64,000 bases of DNA from Chrysopilus asiliformis (taxonomy: Eukaryota > Arthropoda > Insecta > Diptera > Rhagionidae). This document shows, piece after piece, positions 10,100 through 20,783 of the stretch. How positions within the stretch are numbered: position 1 is the stretch's first letter; each line of letters starts with the position of its first letter. The stretch spans positions 72,183,445 through 72,247,444 of the forward strand of contig OZ035960.1 of NCBI GenBank assembly GCA_964034945.1. The letters run 5' to 3'. The notes beneath the pieces were generated by a model that did no database searches, was not told the DNA's origin, and worked only from the letters and a program-made list of their open reading frames with translations. Position numbers and translations under genes: made by a program.

Positions 10100-10660
10100 T
10101 TATACCCGTATGGTGAAACCAAAGGTATACTAACTTTGCCTTACCGCTTGTAACGCCAAGATCCCGTCATCGCACACAAAAATGAATTACACCAGTGTGT
10201 TTAGAATGATAAAAATAATTAATTTCTGCATGTCCGTCCGTCCGTCAGTCTGTCTGTCCGTCCGTCTGTCTGTGGTGCGGATTGCGGGCGCACGGATTGA
10301 GCTACAGACTTGAAATTTGGCACAGGTCCGTTTTTCGTACAATGCGAGGCTAAGTTCGTTAATGGGGAAAATGGACCATTAGGGGGGGTACCCCCCATAC
10401 GAACGAAAACTTTTTTGCGAATATCTCAAAAACGGTAAATCTTATCAAAAAGTGCAAGAACAAAAGTTGTTTAGGACATGATTCTACATAAAGTTCCATA
10501 CATCAAAATCCAATTGGAACAAGTTTTAAAAAAATCTTATTGGAAAGTTTGACTTCTTACTGAAATTTTCATACAACTGTTTGCCGTTCACTTAAATTAC
10601 CATACGGGTTTTCAATAATTGCCAGATTGGCAATTATAGGATTTGTTATGTTTATAATTA
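10100..10660 (+). mobile_element. mini-me/Helentron-like element in an H1 upstream fragment
   Basis: Starts at the motif TATACCCGTATGGTGAAACC and has a GTCC/GTCT tract (10230-10272), TGCGGGCGCACGGATTGAGC and a TTGCCAGATTGGCAATTATA palindromic end. It interrupts sequence that is continuous upstream of H1 (compare 4830-4880), with TTTATA at both edges. The flanks therefore reveal an insertion into H1 upstream DNA. No coding capacity. Confidence 0.75.
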
Positions 10661-11224
10661 ACATTTCTGTTAGATCTTTTTCGCCCCTAAAGTTTACCAA
10701 TATTAAACCTCTTATATGTGTTATGACCACGGGGGTAATACAGAAATAAGGAGGGTCCTTAGTGCAAGGATGTAGACATCAAGGGGGGCTTAGCTCGCCG
10801 GATGTGGGGGGTTCTTTCCAAGCACTAAGGATATTTGCGGCCATGACAAAATTTTGCCTACAAACAACACAACGGGATGGTGAAAGAATTGAAGGATAAG
10901 GAAGGGATGAAATTTTGAAACTGAATCAAATTAGCAACGTTTACTTGATTCTCATCTGTATTCCAGACTCAAGTAATCCTGGAAAAACCAGGCTTTCTGA
11001 AAATATCTTTCTCATCTCTCCTCGTCTCCAGCCACCCATAAATAAAAAGCTCAGAAATTCATTTTTACCCTTTTAATAAATAATATTGAAAACAAGGACG
11101 CAATATTCAATATGAAAATATACAAAAATGTATAGCGCAAGTGATTTTATATAATTGGTTAACCTATTTAAAATAGTTTTCAAAAATAAATAATATGGAT
11201 ATAAATAGAAATATTAGAAATAAC
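10660..11224. other. H1 upstream remnant, then DNA without a gene
   Basis: 10660-10735 matches the H1 upstream region (4838-4905) and then stops. From 10736 to 11224 I see no ORF, RNA gene or repeat shared with the window, apart from a G-rich patch at about 10720-10810. Part of it could be the 5' untranslated region of the LINE that follows. Confidence 0.5.
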
Positions 11225-11305
11225 TAGGGGCTGCGCCCCGAACCGCTTCGCGGATCTCCGGGAGGTACTCCGGAGGACAGCAAAGCGGTGGAGAAGGTAC
11301 CAAGA

Positions 11306-12301
11306 ATGAGCTATTTGGCGCCGTCCTATTCTAAGGCAGTGACCTCCAGCGAGTTCAGGGCTGCCATTATCCACCAAAATGCGTCCATGGAGATTTCCCA
11401 AGAACAGGCCAAAATGCTGAAAGACAACATTACTTCTGCTGTGGCCGACTACATCGACTGCGAGGATAGCGATGGAGTTTTTACTCCTTTAAAATTCGCT
11501 AGCTACGGTCTGATCAGGGATATCTTCGTAGTCAACTGCCAAGATAAACCGACTCGTGACTGGCTTCAGGCAACCATAGAGAAAATGCCATGCCCTTGGG
11601 GCGAAGGTAGTCTCGAAATAGTTGATTACGATAGGCTGCCAAAACCTATCAGACTGTCAGTCTTTGTCAGAGGTACAAATGACGTCTCTACAGCGACTTT
11701 CCTCAATAGGATCAGACGTCAAAACCCAGGTTTGACCACAAACAAATGGAGAACCTATAGCCGCAGAGAACATGAAAACGGAGTTCACCTTGTTTTCGGC
11801 GTTGACAAGGATTCTAACGATATTTTGGAATCAAATCAGCACAGAGCATTCTACCTACTGAGTCAAATCACTTTTCTGACAACAGAGGCTGAAGCTGAAT
11901 TCAAAATGCGTAGGGCAGCGGCAGCTGCGAACTCAAATGAGGCTAAACCAGCTACTTACTCGGAAGTGACCAAATCAGGTAATGCAATGCAGGCAGCGTT
12001 AACTAACGTGGCCACTAGGAGCAATTTACAGGAAAGATTAACAATTCCCATTAAATTTCAGGCTGCAAATGAAGTCAAGGATATGGAGAGCTGTGACTCC
12101 ACTAACACAGCAAACAACCCGGTCCACAAGGACCACTCACAGAACCCCACAGGTTCAATTTTAGGACAGAGCCTAGCGCTGGTGAGCGATAAGCCCTCTG
12201 AGGGTGGCTCTGCAACTGGCAAAGGCTCTGTATCGCAAGCTACCAACCAAGAAACGCTTTCGGGCTGTACAATTGGTAGCATTCGAACTCACACCTCTTA
12301 A
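11306..12301 (+). CDS. LINE ORF1, gag-like nucleic-acid-binding protein
   Basis: About 331 residues if the ATG at 11306 (MSYLAPSYSKAV) is used; the frame is open slightly further from a GTG at 11288. The N-terminal two thirds resembles the insect LINE ORF1 domain known as DUF4780, with conserved LIRDIFVVNC, RDWLQATIEKMPCPW and FLNRIRRQNPGL stretches. The C-terminal third is low-complexity and polar. Such ORF1 proteins coat LINE RNA. No CCHC knuckles are seen, so the protein may be short at one end. ORF2 starts 8 nt after its stop codon. Confidence 0.75.
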   Translation: MSYLAPSYSKAVTSSEFRAAIIHQNASMEISQEQAKMLKDNITSAVADYIDCEDSDGVFTPLKFASYGLIRDIFVVNCQDKPTRDWLQATIEKMPCPWGEGSLEIVDYDRLPKPIRLSVFVRGTNDVSTATFLNRIRRQNPGLTTNKWRTYSRREHENGVHLVFGVDKDSNDILESNQHRAFYLLSQITFLTTEAEAEFKMRRAAAAANSNEAKPATYSEVTKSGNAMQAALTNVATRSNLQERLTIPIKFQAANEVKDMESCDSTNTANNPVHKDHSQNPTGSILGQSLALVSDKPSEGGSATGKGSVSQATNQETLSGCTIGSIRTHTS

Positions 12302-12309
12302 GCTTAATC

Positions 12310-12395
12310 ATGAATATGGATCAAGCAAAGGTAGAAGTTCTTCAAATAAACTTGCAACATGGCAAAGCAGCAACGACCGAACTTAACCGTTGTTT
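12310..12395 (+). pseudogene. LINE ORF2, 5' end (split by insertion)
   Basis: ATG at 12310 opens a frame beginning MNMDQAKVEVLQINLQHGK, the usual start of a LINE apurinic/apyrimidinic-like endonuclease (first beta-strand with the QINLQHG motif). After 86 nt it is interrupted by the DNA element at 12396. The continuation lies at 13624-13751 and from 15055. Confidence 0.8.
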
Positions 12396-13621
12396 CCCAA
12401 CTAACAATTTTCGTCTCATAAGACTCTACTAGAGTCTTTTGAGAGTTTTCATACAGGGCTATTTCACCCTTGTAGAATGCTACAACTGTTTTATGAGTGG
12501 CTCATGAGGCTTAAATGGCTCACTTATGAGAACTTTTTTTTATCTTATGACAAGACATCAGTTCATTTTGTAAGAATCACGAAAGTCTCACAAGAACACT
12601 ATTTGAATTCTAATGAGAGTTTATTGATATTCTCATAAAACTTTCATAACAAGTACTTTATGCTTTGCTAAAAAGAGAAGAGTATATAAAAATATCTAGC
12701 CGGTTTTATTTTTGAAGAGTTAAAGTAATTTTTTAAAGAGTAAAAGTTATTTTTGAAGTGTTTATTTATTTTCGGATCCGAGTCATGTCTACGTTTGCGT
12801 ATGATAATATTGTATTAGAATTTCATATGACATATATTTTAAATTCAATTTTTTCGGATATATAGACAAAAATTATATGGGGAATGCAGTTTTACTGATA
12901 ATATAACATATTTTACTTCGAAAAAACGCGAAACCCCTCGAAAAAATCGAAAAAGTGGGATATATTATAAATCGGAAATATAATATGGAAAAATTAAATG
13001 TTTAATATAATTGATCAAACTGTTTCAATTGTTTTAATGCGTTTTTGTTTTTAAAGAAAATAGCTTTTTGCAGTGTTTTTAGGTCCTAATTTACATATAT
13101 AAGCTGTTTTTGAAATTTAAAAGTTTTACTGTTAAAAAAGATCAAGGGAAGATATGGCGCCTGTTGACGAAGATTTATTTTAAGAATAAAATTCTACTAA
13201 TAAGAACATAAGCTCGCGTTATGCGAGTTTAACTCTTTTATGTCTCATATGAGCATTTTAACAAGTATTTTTATACTTAAACTTTTACAAGCGCGTTTTT
13301 ATGAGAATCATACGAATTAACTGCTCATAACATTTTTATTTAAGATTTAAACTCTTTAAGTGTTAAAACTTTATAAAAAATATACAATGAGAACATAAGT
13401 TTTTAAAGGCTCGCTACAAGAGTTTAAAAATCGCCTTGCTATAAGCGTAAAAGATTCAGTAGCTCTAGTAGCGTCATACTCTTATAAAAAGAACGCTATC
13501 AGAAAAAAATAGAGTGTCATTACAAGAACTATGTTATGAGAGTATCCAGTGTGTTAAGAAAGTTTAATGAGAAGATTTCAAAATTCGTAAGAGTTTTGGT
13601 CTGGAGAGTTTGTTAGTTGGG
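12396..13621. mobile_element. Unclassified non-autonomous DNA element
   Basis: A 1226-bp AT-rich insertion in LINE ORF2, bounded by 12-bp perfect terminal inverted repeats (CCCAACTAACAA at the left, TTGTTAGTTGGG at the right). The flanking LINE codons join cleanly if a TT dinucleotide is taken as the duplicated target. Inside are many variants of an (A/G)TCTCATAA / TTATAAGAG theme in both orientations, with no coding frame. A 2-bp TT target with these termini does not match a superfamily I can name with confidence. Confidence 0.75.
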
Positions 13622-13623
13622 TT

Positions 13624-13751
13624 AGCCAAGGGGCACACACTTTTAGCACTCATCCAAGAACCCTACTATTTTAATGGGAAGGTTCGAGGTCTACCGAACA
13701 ACTTAGGAACTATCATTGTAGGTACAAATACTGACAGACCCAGAGCATGTA
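13624..13751 (+). pseudogene. LINE ORF2, endonuclease fragment between insertions
   Basis: 128 nt encoding the next part of the endonuclease (AKGHTLLALIQEPYYFNGK, then a VRGLPNNLGT stretch). The glutamate in the IQEPY motif is the expected metal-binding residue of the EEP fold. It is cut by the mariner at the TA at 13750-13751. Confidence 0.85.
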
Positions 13752-15052
13752 CAGGGTGCGCCATCTATTCCTCCGGTATGTAAACATTCAATAACTTCGC
13801 CATTTGTCAACCGATTTGCTTTTCTAGACACGTTTTGGAAACGTCAAACCAGTACAATTTTAACCATGAACCGCTTCACACCGAAAGAACGCGCCGAAAT
13901 AGTGACGATGTACATTGAAAATAGTCGTTCAATTGTGCTAACTCAACGTGCATATCGTGCAAAATATCGTGGCAAAAAAGCGCCTACCGACAAAACAATT
14001 CGGGCGCTGGGTAAAAATTTCTTTGAGCACGGAACAGTAGGCAATCTAACCTATAATCATCCACGCCCAAGACGTTCCAATGAAATTATTGAAGCCGTGA
14101 GAGAGAGTGTTGCCGAGGACCCAAATGTCTCGTATCGCCACCGAACTCAGCGGTTGAAAATGAGTGGAACCACGTTGCGGCGCATTTTAAAGGACGATCT
14201 CCATTTGTTTCCTCACAAAATACAACTAACTCAAAGAATATTGGCAACAGACAAGTCGCGTCGTATAGAATACGGCAAATTAGTCGGCCGAATGTTGGAA
14301 ACCATGCCGGACTTTTGGATGCAAGTTTTAATGACCGACGAGGCACATTTCACTCTCTCTGGCGGTGTTAATAAACAAAATTGCCGCATTTGGGCGACAG
14401 AAAATCCTCACGAGATTCATGAAATACCATTGCATGATCGAAAAGTGACTGTTTGGGCCGGCGTGTGCGCAAAAACCATCATTGGGCCATTTTTCTTCAA
14501 TGAAGGTGAAACAGTTAATGGTAATCGATATCGGTGGATGTTGGCACATTTTGTGTGTCCGAAAATGCGTGAAAAAGGTCTGACTGACTTCTGGTTTCAG
14601 CAAGACGGGGCGCCATGCCACACAGCGGACCAAACAATACGGTTTTTGCAACAAAAATTCCCTAGACGTGTGATATCGAAAAGAGGCGATATTGACTGGC
14701 CACCAAGATCCCCTGATTTAACCCCCCCAGACTTCTTTTTGTGGGGTTATTTGAAGAGTAAAGTTTACGCCAGCAACCCGAAGACCATTGACGAGCTCAA
14801 GACCAATATTCGTGCCGAAATAGCTGCCATACCGACGGAGATGCTCGAAGAAGTGATGGAAAATGCCCGAAAAAGAGCACAGTTTGCGGTGGCCAATAAA
14901 GGTGGTCATTTGATCGATGTTGTTTTCAAAAAGTAGTCCACATAAATTGTAAAGGATTGAACTAAATAAAAAAACACAATTTTTTGCAATCTATTGTTTC
15001 TTTCAAAAGTTATTCAACATTCTCATACCGGAGGAATAGATGGCGCACCCTG
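13752..15052 (+). mobile_element. Mariner-like DNA transposon, structurally complete
   Basis: 1301 bp with 29-bp perfect terminal inverted repeats (13752-13780 and 15024-15052, starting CAGGGTGCGCCATC). It is flanked by a TA target duplication at 13750-13751 and 15053-15054. It encodes one uninterrupted transposase. The insertion splits a cysteine codon region of LINE ORF2 that reads through cleanly without it. Identical ITRs and an intact gene suggest a recent arrival. Confidence 0.95.
13866..14936 (+). CDS. Mariner/Tc1-superfamily transposase
   Basis: 356-residue transposase that should bind the element's ITRs and catalyse cut-and-paste transposition. An N-terminal helix-turn-helix region (about 1-60, MNRFTPKERAEIVTMY) of the DUF4817-like type is followed by a second DNA-binding segment (about 70-125). 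The catalytic domain has D158 (in MTDEAHF), D247 (in QQDGAPCH) and D284 (in PPRSPDL). That gives a D-D spacing of 36, or 41 if D289 is the third ligand, unlike the classical mariner DD34D. The stretch after it, FFLWGYLKSKVY, is typical of this insect group. No stop or frameshift is visible. The ATG lies 114 bp inside the left ITR. Confidence 0.95.
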   Translation: MNRFTPKERAEIVTMYIENSRSIVLTQRAYRAKYRGKKAPTDKTIRALGKNFFEHGTVGNLTYNHPRPRRSNEIIEAVRESVAEDPNVSYRHRTQRLKMSGTTLRRILKDDLHLFPHKIQLTQRILATDKSRRIEYGKLVGRMLETMPDFWMQVLMTDEAHFTLSGGVNKQNCRIWATENPHEIHEIPLHDRKVTVWAGVCAKTIIGPFFFNEGETVNGNRYRWMLAHFVCPKMREKGLTDFWFQQDGAPCHTADQTIRFLQQKFPRRVISKRGDIDWPPRSPDLTPPDFFLWGYLKSKVYASNPKTIDELKTNIRAEIAAIPTEMLEEVMENARKRAQFAVANKGGHLIDVVFKK

Positions 15053-15054
15053 TA

Positions 15055-18000
15055 TTTGGGTCAAAAATAATGTGGACTTCATCCCACTACCGCATCTCAG
15101 TAATAAGGATGTGGTGGCTGTGGCACTTAAAAGTTCTACTCGTGATTCGCTACCTCAGACTGTCCTTATTTCAGCGTACTTGCCATACGATTCTATAAGC
15201 CCTCCTCCTGGGGAAGAATGGGACAAAATTCTTCAATACTGCAAACTTAACAATATGCTTTTGATAACTGGCTGCGACTCCAATGCGCATAACATAGTGT
15301 GGAACAGCAGTAATACAAATAACAGAGGTACTGCACTTCTAGAATTTCTCCAAAGTGAAAATTTAGAAATTTTAAATAAGGGACATGAGCCCACTTTTAT
15401 TAATAGAATCAGACGAGAAATTATTGACATTACGTTTTGCTCTCCTGATATCCTTAGCAGCATTGATGACTGGCATGTATCCAATCACATTCTTGCGTCG
15501 GATCACAGGGCAATTTCTTTCAAAATTTCTCTTAAGACTTCAAAACCCATATCATTCAGAAATCCTAGGAAAACAGATTGGGTAGCATTTGCAAATAATC
15601 TGCAACAAACCCTTGCTTCCTGGGAGCTCGGTGAACCGTCTTGCCAAAACATTGAGACAAAAAGTAAAGAGCTCGAAGAAGCAATAGTTACGGAGTTCCA
15701 TAATGCATGTCCAATATCTACTAGCAGAGGGAATTACAAAACCACCTGGTGGAACATTGACCTACAAAAACTAAGACAAGCGTTACGCAAACAATTTAAT
15801 AAAGCCAAAATAGTAAACACAGCAGAACAATGGAACATTTTTAGTAATCTCCAAAGTAGCTATAAGAAATCCATAAGAAACTCCAAAAGAAATCACTGGA
15901 AAAAATTTTGCGGTGAAGTTGATGGTGTTCCAGAAGCTGCCAGAATTCACAAAATCCTGGCTAAGGACCCCACCAACCAACCAACTACTTTCCAGATCGA
16001 GTCAGGCATTTACACGTCAAGTGACAGGGAGGCGGCTATACACCTCCTTGATACACATTTCCCTGGACATTATCCTTTCCGAGATAATTCCAGTTTATCT
16101 CAAATAGACACAGCTACAGCTGATTGGGCGACAGCCAACAAAATTGTTACAAGAGAAAAAATCTCATGGGCGATAAACAGTTTCGCCCCTTTCAAATCTC
16201 CAGGCCCAGATGGTATCTATCCGGCTGCTATGCAGAAAGGAATGGATTCATTAATTTTGCCCCTTCAGGAACTCTACAAAGCCTGTATTGCAACGGGCTT
16301 TATCCCAAGTTCATGGGGCAAGGTAAGAGTAATTTTTATTCCAAAAGCTGGTAAGCAATCCTACTATTTAGCCAAATCGTATAGGCCGATTAGTCTCATG
16401 AGTTTTCTGCTAAAAACCCTAGAAAGACTGGTGGAAGTTCATCTGCGAAGTGAGCTTCAACCAAAGTTGACTCTATATCCTATGCAGTTTGCTTATCAAA
16501 AGGGCAAATCTACTGAAGCAGCTCTTCATCAACTGGTATATCACATTGAAAGAGGTATGGCCTGTAATGAGTTTGTCTTAAGCACCTTTATTGATATTGA
16601 GGGTGCCTTTGACAACACCTCCTTTCAAGCCATAAGAGAAGCTCTTAGATCCAAAGGTATAAATCACACCATAACAAGATGGATCTACAATATGCTGCGA
16701 GGCAGACAAATAAATACGAAGATTGGTGACTATGAGGCTTCTATCTCGACTGTCAAAGGCTGTCCTCAGGGTGGAGTTTTATCTCCATTATTATGGTGTC
16801 TTGTAGTAGATGAACTACTACACGCATTAAAGTCGTCAGGCATTCTAACAATAGGATACGCCGATGATATAGTAATATCTATTACAGGTAAGTTCCTCAG
16901 CACTCTTGGTGAAATTCTAGCAGAGGCCATTACGAAAGTTTCCGTGTGGTGTGACAATATAGGTCTATCCATCAACTCTAGTAAAATCAAATCGGTACTT
17001 TTTACAAACAAACGTAAGATTGACAATTTAAAAATGCCATCTCTTAAGGGCATTCAACTGAAATTATACAATGAAGCCAAATTTCTAGGTGTGATCTTCG
17101 ACAAAAAACTCAATTGGAAATCACATGTCTCAAACAAAGTAAATAAAGCGATATCAGCCTTTGTACAATGTAAAAGAGCCGTATCCCGTACCTGGGGATT
17201 ATCTCCGAAGATTGTACTCTGGTTATACACTGCTGTAATCAGACCAATGGTATCCTATGGTGCTATAATCTGGTGGAAAAGAACAACTCTTTCTTCTGTC
17301 AAAAACGAACTCAATAAGCTCCAAAGACTTGCGTGTATTAGTATTACTGGTGCGATGAGATCGTGCCCAACAGCTGCGTTGGAGGTTATATTAAACTTAT
17401 TACCACTGGATTTATTCATCAAGGAGCAAGCTATGCTCTGTGCCTTTAGACTCAGCATTACTGGTCAAAGGAAATCCAGCAATTGCAGCAAATCTCACAT
17501 TTCTATCTGGAATGACCTAACGAATAAGATACCAGAGGCAGAAATGCCTATTGATTATCATATTGCAAAATTACACTTTGATAAGAAATTTAAGGTGATT
17601 CTTCCAACAAGAGAGGAATGGAATCGGAACAGTCAAATGGTCCCTCTCACAAGCAACTGCTGGTTTACTGATGGATCACTCAGAAATGAGGTGGCGGGTG
17701 CTGGTGTCTTTCATCCTAGACCCGCATACGATAATATCACTGAAACTATCCCTCTGGGGAAAAATGTTACTGTGTTTCAAGCTGAAATAGTAGCAATTTC
17801 CACTTGCGCAATGCTAATTTGTAACAACAATCCTATAGGCGAGGAGATCAACATATTCTCTGACAGTCAAGCGGCATTAATGGCGTTGAACTCCGTAGAA
17901 ATGAAATCAAAACTTGTGGAAGAATGCTTCCTTAACCTTCAAAGGATTTCATGTAACAATACTGTATCCCTTATATGGGTCCCAGGACACAGCAACATCG

Positions 18001-18503
18001 AAGGCAATGAAGAAGCAGACAAATTAGCAAGACAGGGTGCTGATATTCTACCTGTAGGACCTGCTCCTTCGCTGCTAATCTCAGTAGCAACAATCAAAGC
18101 AATGATACATATATACAGCAGACAGCAACACAAGACGAGGTGGGCAAATGAAACTGTTGGACGACAAGCTAAAAAGTTTGGCTGTGAACCTAATCCAACC
18201 ACGGCCAAAAAAGTACTAGGTCTGGGGAGAACTGGTATTGGACCGCTGGTCAGCGTACTAACGGGTCACAGTAAACTCAACTACCACCTTCACAACATCA
18301 GGCTTTCGAGCGACCCTTCTTGCAACCTATGCGACGCAGAGGAAGAAACTGCAGAACACTATCTCTGCTTGTGTCCTTTCTTCCAAAACCGCAGACTAAA
18401 CACCTTTGGCAGCCGCTTCTTAAAACCACTGGACATCGGTAAGATCCCTCCAAATAAAATTTACAGCTTCATTAGTGGATCCAGAAGATTCTTGCATGAA
18501 TAA
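15055..18503 (+). pseudogene. LINE ORF2, main part: endonuclease, RT, RNase H
   Basis: About 1150 residues continuing ORF2. The endonuclease C-terminal half has GCDSNAH (about 15271) and SDHRAI (about 15498). Reverse transcriptase follows, with PGPDGI at 16200 and the catalytic YADD box at 16857-16868. RNase H starts at FTDGS (about 17664) and contains SDSQAAL and HSNIEGNEEAD. The end is a CNLCDAEEETAEHYLCLC zinc motif near 18320-18375. RNase H after RT places it in the LOA/I group. There are no stop codons in this part; the gene is broken only by the two insertions upstream. An upstream GTT/ATG inside the mariner gives a longer but spurious open frame. Confidence 0.9.
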
Positions 18504-18618
18504 GCTAGTAATAGCCAGATCCCTACAACAAAGCACAATGGACCCAACTGATGGTCTAAGTGCTTTTAGGGGCTGAGTACATCGGCTCCATTCATATTAT
18601 CTATTTATTATCTATCTA

Positions 18619-19200
18619 AGCTGTTAAATTAGCATGTCGGTGACGCGAACTCATGAGATTTTACCCATCCAAAAATCGCCCAACGCGCCTAAAGAAGTAT
18701 AATATAAATAAAATAAGTAATTTAAGGTCAAAAAAAAATAAAAAAAAAACATTTTGTCACCACTCGGAATCGAACTCGCACATCTGGCGCATTGTAGTCT
18801 AACACTTATTCAGGAGTAAAAATGTAAACTTAAAGATAAATTAAGTAATAAAATATTAAAAAAAGTAAATAAATCAACAAAAAAGAATTTGAAAAGAAAA
18901 AAAAGAATTTTGTCAACGATAGGAATCGAACCCGGTGCCTGGCGCATGGTAGTCCAACTTCTAACTCACTGTACTAATCGAACAGTACGAAATGTCGTGT
19001 TAACATTGAAGACTTAGTTAGCGGCATATTTATAATTTTGAAAGGCAAATAACTAATAAATTATTATTAAAAATTGAAAAAAAGTAAAACGGACATATCT
19101 ATAGAGCTTTCATTTAAAAAAAAGAATCATCAAAATTGGAGCCGCTGGAGCTCTGCGGAAAGAAATCCAAACAAAATCGCTTTGCCTTTTAAATATATAG
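18619..19200 (-). repeat. tRNA-like SINE module, copy 1
   Basis: A repeat with two tRNA-like segments read on the minus strand. Each has a perfect or near-perfect RNA polymerase III B box (reverse complements of 18767-18777 and 18922-18932, GGTTCGATTCC type). AT-rich linkers separate them, and no complete cloverleaf or A box can be seen. Copies lie at 29845-30390 and 34068-34668. A dimeric tRNA-derived SINE is the likeliest reading. Confidence 0.65.
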
Positions 19201-19590
19201 ATTCGTGATCAGCGACCCCGAAAACCCCCTAATGACATTTTTTCCCGGAAAAAATCGGAAAAAGGATATTTGCATTATCCTTACAGGACCTTCCGTTTTG
19301 AATTTTGAAAATCTGAAAAAACCGGATTCGTGATCAGCGACCCCAAAAACCCCCGAGTGATACTTTTCAACCTCCTATTGAGCAGGATTCATGGCGAAAA
19401 TCACGGTTTAAAAATACCAAACCCCCTTTACCCCCCGTTCACCCACTTAGCGCTAAAATTTCGAAAAATCTCGCCTTAGTGAGCGCCTACGCGATGGTTG
19501 GGACATATTCTGAAAGTTTCAAGTCTCTATCTTCAGGGGTTTGGGCTGGGCGTCAGATTAAACGGTTTTATATATAGAGAAGATGGTTTT
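19200..19590. repeat. Helentron-like fragment with GATCAGCGACCCC units
   Basis: Contains about one and a half of the GTGATCAGCGACCCC / TTATCCTTACAGGACC repeat units related to 1946-2345, followed by a stretch also found at 33000-33310. Non-coding. Confidence 0.6.
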
Positions 19591-19628
19591 CACTTTTTCC
19601 AATAAAAGACGATGCGTAACAGATATTT

Positions 19629-20783
19629 TTATACCCGTATGGTGAAACCAAAGGGTATATTAACTTTGCCTTACCGTTTGTAACGCCAAGATCCCGTCAT
19701 CGCACAAAAAAATGAATTACATCAGTGTGTTTAGAATGATAAAAAAAATTGAATTTTGCATGTCCGTCCGTCTGTCTGTCCGTCTGTCCGTCTGTCTGTG
19801 GCGCGGATTGCGGGCGCACGGATTAAGCTAGAGACTTGAAATTTTGCACAGATCCGTTTTTCTTAAAATGTGAGGCTAAGTTCGTTAATGGGCAAAAATG
19901 GACCATTAGGGGGGGTACCCCCATACGAACGAAAACTTTTTTTGCGAATATCTCAAAAACGGTGCATCTTATCAAAAAAGTCCAAGAACAAAAGTTATTT
20001 AGGATATGATTCTACATAAAACTCCCATACATCAAAATCCGATTGGAATAAATTTTAAAAAATCTTATTGGAAAGTTTGACTTCAAAGTGGAATATTGGT
20101 ATAACTGTTCGAATTTTGATACGAATATCACCATACGGGTCTCCAATGATTGCCAGATTGGCAATTATAGCTTTTGTTATGTTTAATTTTACGTTTAAAA
20201 CATAACAAAAGCTATAATTGCCAATCTGGCAATCATTGGAGACCCGTATGGTGATATTCGTATCAAAATTCGAACAGTTATACCAAAATTCCACTTTGAA
20301 GTCAAACTTTCCAATAAGATTTTTTTAAATTTATTCCAATCGGATTTTGATGTATGGGAGTTTTATGTAGAATCATATCCTAAATAACTTTTGTTCTTGG
20401 ACTTTTTTGATAAGATGCACCGTTTTTGAGATATTCACAAAAAACGATTTCGTTCGTATGGGGGGTAACCCCCCTAATGGTCCGTTTTTGCCCATTAACG
20501 AACTTAGCCTCGCATTTTAGGAAAAACGGATCTGTGCAAACTTTCAAGTCTCTAGCTCAATCCGTGCGCCCGCAATCCGCGCCACAGACAGACAGACGGA
20601 CGGACAGACGGACGGACAGACGGACGGACGGACAGACAGACGGACGGACATGCAAAATTCAATTTTTTTTATCATTCTAAACACACTGGTGTAATTCATT
20701 TTTTTTGTGTGATGACGGGATCTTGGCGTTACAAACGGTAAGGCAAAGTTAATATACCCTTTGGTTTCACCATACGGGTATAA
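19629..20783. mobile_element. Foldback built from two head-to-head mini-me-like copies
   Basis: A near-perfect palindrome of about 1155 bp. The left arm begins TTATACCCGTATGGTG and the right arm ends with its reverse complement, and both carry GTCY/GACR tracts (19760-19800 and 20585-20650). The hinge is a few bases near 20190 beside TTGCCAGATTGGCAATTATA. The outer termini equal those of other copies (32157, 37630). It has no ORF beyond repeat artefacts and could form a giant hairpin. Confidence 0.9.

Larger units (their letters stand above)
11225..18620 (+). mobile_element. LOA/I-like non-LTR retrotransposon carrying two DNA-element insertions
   Basis: A LINE with a gag-like ORF1 (11306-12301) and an ORF2 with endonuclease, reverse transcriptase, RNase H and a C-terminal zinc motif. 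ORF2 is cut by insertions at 12396-13621 and 13752-15052. Removing them conceptually leaves the target codons continuous. The 3' end is a run of TATTATCTATTTATTATC-like repeats, typical of I/LOA elements that end in short tandem repeats instead of poly(A). It then passes into a SINE-like repeat at about 18619. The 5' boundary is uncertain; I set it at the CTAGGGGCTGCGCCCC motif. Confidence 0.8.

Noticed and set aside
1..10735. A complete histone gene unit with core histones H2A, H2B, H3 and H4
   Set aside because: No reading frame resembling any core histone is present; only H1 and H1 fragments were found.
18760..18985. Functional tRNA genes on the minus strand
   Set aside because: Only the T-arm/B-box halves are recognisable. 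No complete acceptor and D arms could be built, and the segments recur as parts of a dispersed repeat.
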